DNA from: Flavobacterium hibisci
Lineage (GTDB): Bacteria > Bacteroidota > Bacteroidia > Flavobacteriales > Flavobacteriaceae
DNA: 64,000 nucleotides
Assembly (NCBI RefSeq): GCF_020026925.1
Contig: NZ_JAIQDW010000004.1
Location: 1 to 64,000 of the forward strand
Reading direction: 5' to 3'
How positions within the stretch are numbered: the first letter of the stretch is position 1; the number at the start of each line of letters is the position of its first letter. Both the position numbers and the translations under genes were made by a program. Positions 61,355 through 64,000 of this stretch are shown here, one piece after another. The notes below the pieces were generated by a model, which was not told where the DNA came from, made no database searches, and worked only from the letters and a program-made list of their open reading frames with translations.

Positions 61355-61448
61355 ACAAAGTATTTCTTAATAACTTTTATTTACTTATGCATTCAACGTT
61401 ATTATTTGCTTTTTGTCAATAAAAAATCACTCGAAAAAATAATTTACA

Positions 61449-61478
61449 AAAAAAATCCTACCTTTTATTAGATAGGAC
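61449..61478 (-). terminator. Terminator of the DUF4173 gene
   Basis: On the minus strand TCCTA and TAGGA arms, 61477-61456, are followed by T8. It lies just past the stop codon at 61490. Confidence 0.65.
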
Positions 61479-61489
61479 TTTTGTAGGTT

Positions 61490-62875
61490 TTATTGTTTTT
61501 TCAAAAAAGTATAATACAACGGTTTAGATAAAAAAGATTTTTCCTGATAAGAATGAATCTCGTATTCTCTTACTGTTTCTTTTAACTTACCATTTAAATT
61601 ATGCTTCAAAAAATACTCTCTTCTAACTTCATCATTAAAATTCAAATCGCTTAAAAATACCGGCTCTATGCCTCTGTTGACTGAGATATTATAATTGGTA
61701 ATCAGGTTTCCCCAATTGACAAAACTGCACAACAACAACAAGCCATAGCAATACCACACCATTTGGTTAAAAAGGTATGCATTGGTTTTTTGTCTGGCAA
61801 TCTTTAAAAATGCATACACCAAACCAATTGTCACTAAAATCAGAAATGCATATACTCCTAAACGCTTATATGTTAATCCGAAAAATGACACGTATTCTGA
61901 ATTTTTGATTATGGCACTTACAATTAAAACGCCGTTTAGTAAAATCCATATTTTAGCTGATTTTCTAAGCATTGTGGCTTTCGAATCAAAATTAAAACCT
62001 CCCTTAAAATAAAATAAGATTACACCAACAGCCATAAGAATTGAAAAAATGACAGCATTTACCCTCTCATGCGTATCTGAGCTCAGATTTGTTTTTTCGA
62101 CAGCTTCAAAAAACTGCTCATAATTATAAGTCGCAATAAAAATAAGCAGCAATACATTCAAAAGGACCAAAGTAATTTCGCCGCTTTTTCTTTCGAAGTC
62201 GATATCAAGAAACGAAAAAGAACTTTGGTTTTGATTTCTGACCTCATCGGTAAAGTCATTATCTAAAAGCTGATTTTTTTCGTAACAACCTTCAGGAATC
62301 CAGTAATTCCAAAAATTGAATGAGATATAAAATCCCAAGCCGCTAATTAAAGTAAGCTGCCAAAGGTCAAGATCTAGCTCATAATCGCTAAACAGAGATG
62401 AGAAATGGTTGCTTCCAAATGAATATACGATAAGAAACAGTCCCAAAAACACAGCAGGAATAATGAAATAGGCAATCAGTTTTTTGGCAAAACCGTTGTT
62501 TACCTTTCTTTTCGGAAGATATTGACTAAACATAAATATTCGTCCAAAAGAAGCTATTCCGTTTACGAATATCAACGGAAATACCTGAAGCAGTTTTAGT
62601 TTAGGTTCCTGTGTTTTGAATTGCAAAAAAACAATCGATAAGGCCAAAGCCCAAAATGAAGCAAAATCACCATACCAGGCAAAAGCATAACAAGAGAGGA
62701 TACTAGTTATTACCAAAACCAGATGTGATCTGTGCGTAAACCGATCCTGAAAGAAATAGCAAATCAATGCTGTTAATCCTAAGCCAAAAAGTCCGAGGTT
62801 CACACCTAACTCTTGTTTGTAAAAAAGCAGCGTAAACAGTAAGCTGCTAACTAAAATAAAATGTAGTTTTTTCAT
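61490..62875 (-). CDS. DUF4173 membrane protein
   Basis: This inner-membrane protein of 461 residues has about 10-11 helices and ends in a soluble tail of about 60 residues (IEPVFLSDLNFNDEVRREYFLKHNL...). The layout and the words GFGLTALICYFF-like, FNFWNYWIPEG and RINAVIFSILMAVGVILFYFKG-like match DUF4173 (formerly grouped with DUF4153) proteins of Bacteroidota. The function is unknown. It has a palindromic site upstream that is nearly identical to one upstream of the winged-helix regulator's operon, so the two are likely co-regulated. Confidence 0.8.
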   Translation of the reverse strand: MKKLHFILVSSLLFTLLFYKQELGVNLGLFGLGLTALICYFFQDRFTHRSHLVLVITSILSCYAFAWYGDFASFWALALSIVFLQFKTQEPKLKLLQVFPLIFVNGIASFGRIFMFSQYLPKRKVNNGFAKKLIAYFIIPAVFLGLFLIVYSFGSNHFSSLFSDYELDLDLWQLTLISGLGFYISFNFWNYWIPEGCYEKNQLLDNDFTDEVRNQNQSSFSFLDIDFERKSGEITLVLLNVLLLIFIATYNYEQFFEAVEKTNLSSDTHERVNAVIFSILMAVGVILFYFKGGFNFDSKATMLRKSAKIWILLNGVLIVSAIIKNSEYVSFFGLTYKRLGVYAFLILVTIGLVYAFLKIARQKTNAYLFNQMVWYCYGLLLLCSFVNWGNLITNYNISVNRGIEPVFLSDLNFNDEVRREYFLKHNLNGKLKETVREYEIHSYQEKSFLSKPLYYTFLKKQ

Positions 62876-62972
62876 ATTTGTAGAATTTATTTATTAGTTG
62901 TCAAATACGTTATCTCCATTACCAATTGTTTTTATGCACATTTATAAATCGATTTCATATTCTCTTTTTTAA

Positions 62973-62995
62973 AAAGTACTTTGTATTTCAAAGTT
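62973..62995 (-). promoter_or_regulatory. Operator candidate upstream of the DUF4173 gene
   Basis: AAAGTACTTTGT-attt-CAAAGTT matches the site at 63932-63954 at 20 of 23 positions. It contains ACTTTG/CAAAGT as an inverted repeat and lies about 98 bases before the DUF4173 start codon. Confidence 0.65.
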
Positions 62996-63017
62996 TTTAA
63001 GTAAAAAAATTTAGTTC

Positions 63018-63308
63018 TTAAGATTTCATTAATTTTTCAAGATAAGATAAGTGCTCTTTGAAGGCAGCTCGCCCCAAAGGGGTTACCTGATAGGATGTTT
63101 TTGGCTTTTTACCAACGAATTCTTTTTTGACTTCAATATATTCTGCTTTTTCTAATGCTGAGGAATGACTCGCTAAATTTCCGTCTGTGATATTCAGTAT
63201 CGTTTTCATCTCGGTAAAATCAACCCAGTCATTCACCATCAGAACGGACATTATACCCAGTCTGACACGGCTTTCAAAATCTTTATTTAGCTTATCAATG
63301 ATTCCCAT
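63018..63308 (-). CDS. Winged-helix transcriptional regulator
   Basis: This is a protein of 96 residues, nearly all one winged-helix domain: RLGIMSVLMVNDWVDFTEMKTILNITDGNLASHSSALEKAEYIEVKKEFVGKKPKTSYQVTPLGRAAFKEHLSYLEKL. The pattern is that of small MarR/ArsR-like winged-helix proteins (PF13601 type, 'winged helix DNA-binding domain'). It has no ligand domain or Cys cluster. It begins 4 bp after the membrane-protein gene upstream, in one transcript. The shared palindrome in front of this operon and of the DUF4173 gene is its likely target. Confidence 0.88.
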   Translation of the reverse strand: MGIIDKLNKDFESRVRLGIMSVLMVNDWVDFTEMKTILNITDGNLASHSSALEKAEYIEVKKEFVGKKPKTSYQVTPLGRAAFKEHLSYLEKLMKS

Positions 63309-63312
63309 TGGT

Positions 63313-63927
63313 TTATTTATATTTTTTGAACATTACTAATCCGTACAAGATATGTAAAATACCAAAACCAAATATCCAAAAAAGCAATCCGTAACCTATA
63401 TAAAAAAGCGAAATGCATCCCAAAATCAGTTCTGAAAAACCTAAATATTTTATATCTGAAAACGTATATTTCTCGGCATTTATAACTGCAAGTCCGTAAA
63501 AAATTAAAGTTGAAGGGGCTACAAGACCAAAATATCCGTGATATACCAAAGCCAGACAAAATATTCCACCGGCTAGAAGCGGAACCGCAAGATTAAACAG
63601 CATTTTTTTTGTCGCTGAAGTCCAGATTGGCAAATTATATTTTCGGCTTTTTCTTATGGTAAAAAAAGTTCCGAATGCAAATGCACAAACTAAAATTATA
63701 ATTGCGATCCAAAATAGTTCTGAAACCAGACTGGTCGAATATAACCTGTGCTCGTCATTTAAATAATCCATTCCGTTGGCTTTAAATAACTGATAGACGT
63801 ACAATCCTCCTATCAAAGCTGACAAGCCTGCAAAGACTCCTGAGAGTCCGCTTAGGGATATAAATCTTGAAGAGCGTTCCATCATAGAACGGATATGTGC
63901 TAAATCTTCCTGGTGCTGCTGATTCAT
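63313..63927 (-). CDS. Membrane protein encoded with the winged-helix regulator
   Basis: This is a protein of 204 residues with a soluble start (MNQQHQEDLAHIRSMMERSSRFISLSGLSGVFAGLSALIGG) and about six predicted helices. The opening 'RSMMERSSRFISLSGLSG' box is seen in Bacteroidota proteins encoded beside this regulator type. No enzymatic motif is visible. It could sense a membrane signal for the regulator encoded 4 bp downstream, or be its target; that is inference. Confidence 0.75.
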   Translation of the reverse strand: MNQQHQEDLAHIRSMMERSSRFISLSGLSGVFAGLSALIGGLYVYQLFKANGMDYLNDEHRLYSTSLVSELFWIAIIILVCAFAFGTFFTIRKSRKYNLPIWTSATKKMLFNLAVPLLAGGIFCLALVYHGYFGLVAPSTLIFYGLAVINAEKYTFSDIKYLGFSELILGCISLFYIGYGLLFWIFGFGILHILYGLVMFKKYK

Positions 63928-63931
63928 AACT

Positions 63932-63954
63932 AAAGTACTTTGTGATACAAAGTT
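63932..63954 (-). promoter_or_regulatory. Operator candidate and promoter of the winged-helix operon
   Basis: ACTTTGT-gat-ACAAAGT (63937-63953) is a perfect 7-bp inverted repeat. It overlaps a -7 element reading TAACTTTG on the minus strand (63955-63948), so a bound protein would block the promoter. A near copy lies at 62973-62995. Confidence 0.65.
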
Positions 63955-64000
63955 ATTGATTATTTTGAATTGACAATATCAAAAATACTTTTTATTTTAA

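Noticed and set aside
62947..62956. AAATCGATTT upstream of the DUF4173 gene as an operator of the pectin regulon
   Set aside because: Only the 8-base core matches; the flanks differ from the pectin sites, and the context has no link to pectin.
1..64000. CRISPR arrays, insertion sequences or prophage genes
   Set aside because: No regular spaced direct repeats, transposase, integrase or phage structural patterns were seen on either strand.

Overview
The window is a chromosomal segment of a Flavobacterium-like member of the Bacteroidota. Four signs support this: AT-rich DNA; promoters of the Bacteroidota TTG-N19-TAnnTTTG type, with no clear Shine-Dalgarno sites; SusC/SusD outer-membrane proteins and type IX secretion (T9SS) C-terminal sorting domains; and Bacteroidota-specific families (DUF4173, DUF5683, large LepB, WbqC). 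No phage, insertion sequence or CRISPR array was seen.

Region 1 (1-14.4 kb, minus strand) is a pectin-utilisation locus. In transcription order it holds a SusC receptor, SusD, a DUF5123-type surface lipoprotein, a family-9-like pectate lyase, a 1512-residue multidomain pectin methylesterase with a T9SS tail, and a small T9SS-sorted protein that resembles a stand-alone binding module. LacI-type operator sequences lie over the SusC promoter, further upstream of it, and in front of the small T9SS protein. No LacI regulator is in the window.

Region 2 (14.4-17.4 kb) looks like a metal-response cluster: an MFS exporter, a divergent HMA-AraC regulator, an HMA-MauE-like membrane protein and a secreted 49-residue peptide with two CC motifs. 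Region 3 (17.4-26.0 kb) has a DUF4442 hotdog protein, DUF4870, an envelope-stress-like PadR/PspC/GIN operon, thioredoxin reductase, a Kef-type antiporter, Hsp20 and tRNA-Pro.

Region 4 (26-57 kb) is mostly core genome: parA-parB-DUF5683-dapB-lepB-wbqC; mutL with two rhomboid genes and an EEP-family protein; ribH; a TPR protein divergent from recF; murB; two glycosyltransferases; an ECF sigma factor; TonB; an M48 protease; lipA; gap; a hybrid histidine kinase; lpxK next to a YoeB-type toxin-antitoxin pair; nif3-like; a coiled-coil protein; an alpha/beta hydrolase; and a pseudouridine synthase. One gene here (PaiB family) carries an in-frame stop. Several dispersed intergenic repeat families lie between genes.

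Region 5 (57.2-64 kb, minus strand) contains a compact five-gene unit: an unknown 158-residue protein, a TPR histidine kinase, a LytTR response regulator, a tiny membrane ORF and a trypsin-like protease with no export signal. Next to it is a small regulon in which a winged-helix regulator, its membrane-protein partner and a DUF4173 protein share a nearly identical 23-bp palindromic site. These two units are the best candidates for undescribed systems. All functions are inferred from sequence reading; no database search was run.
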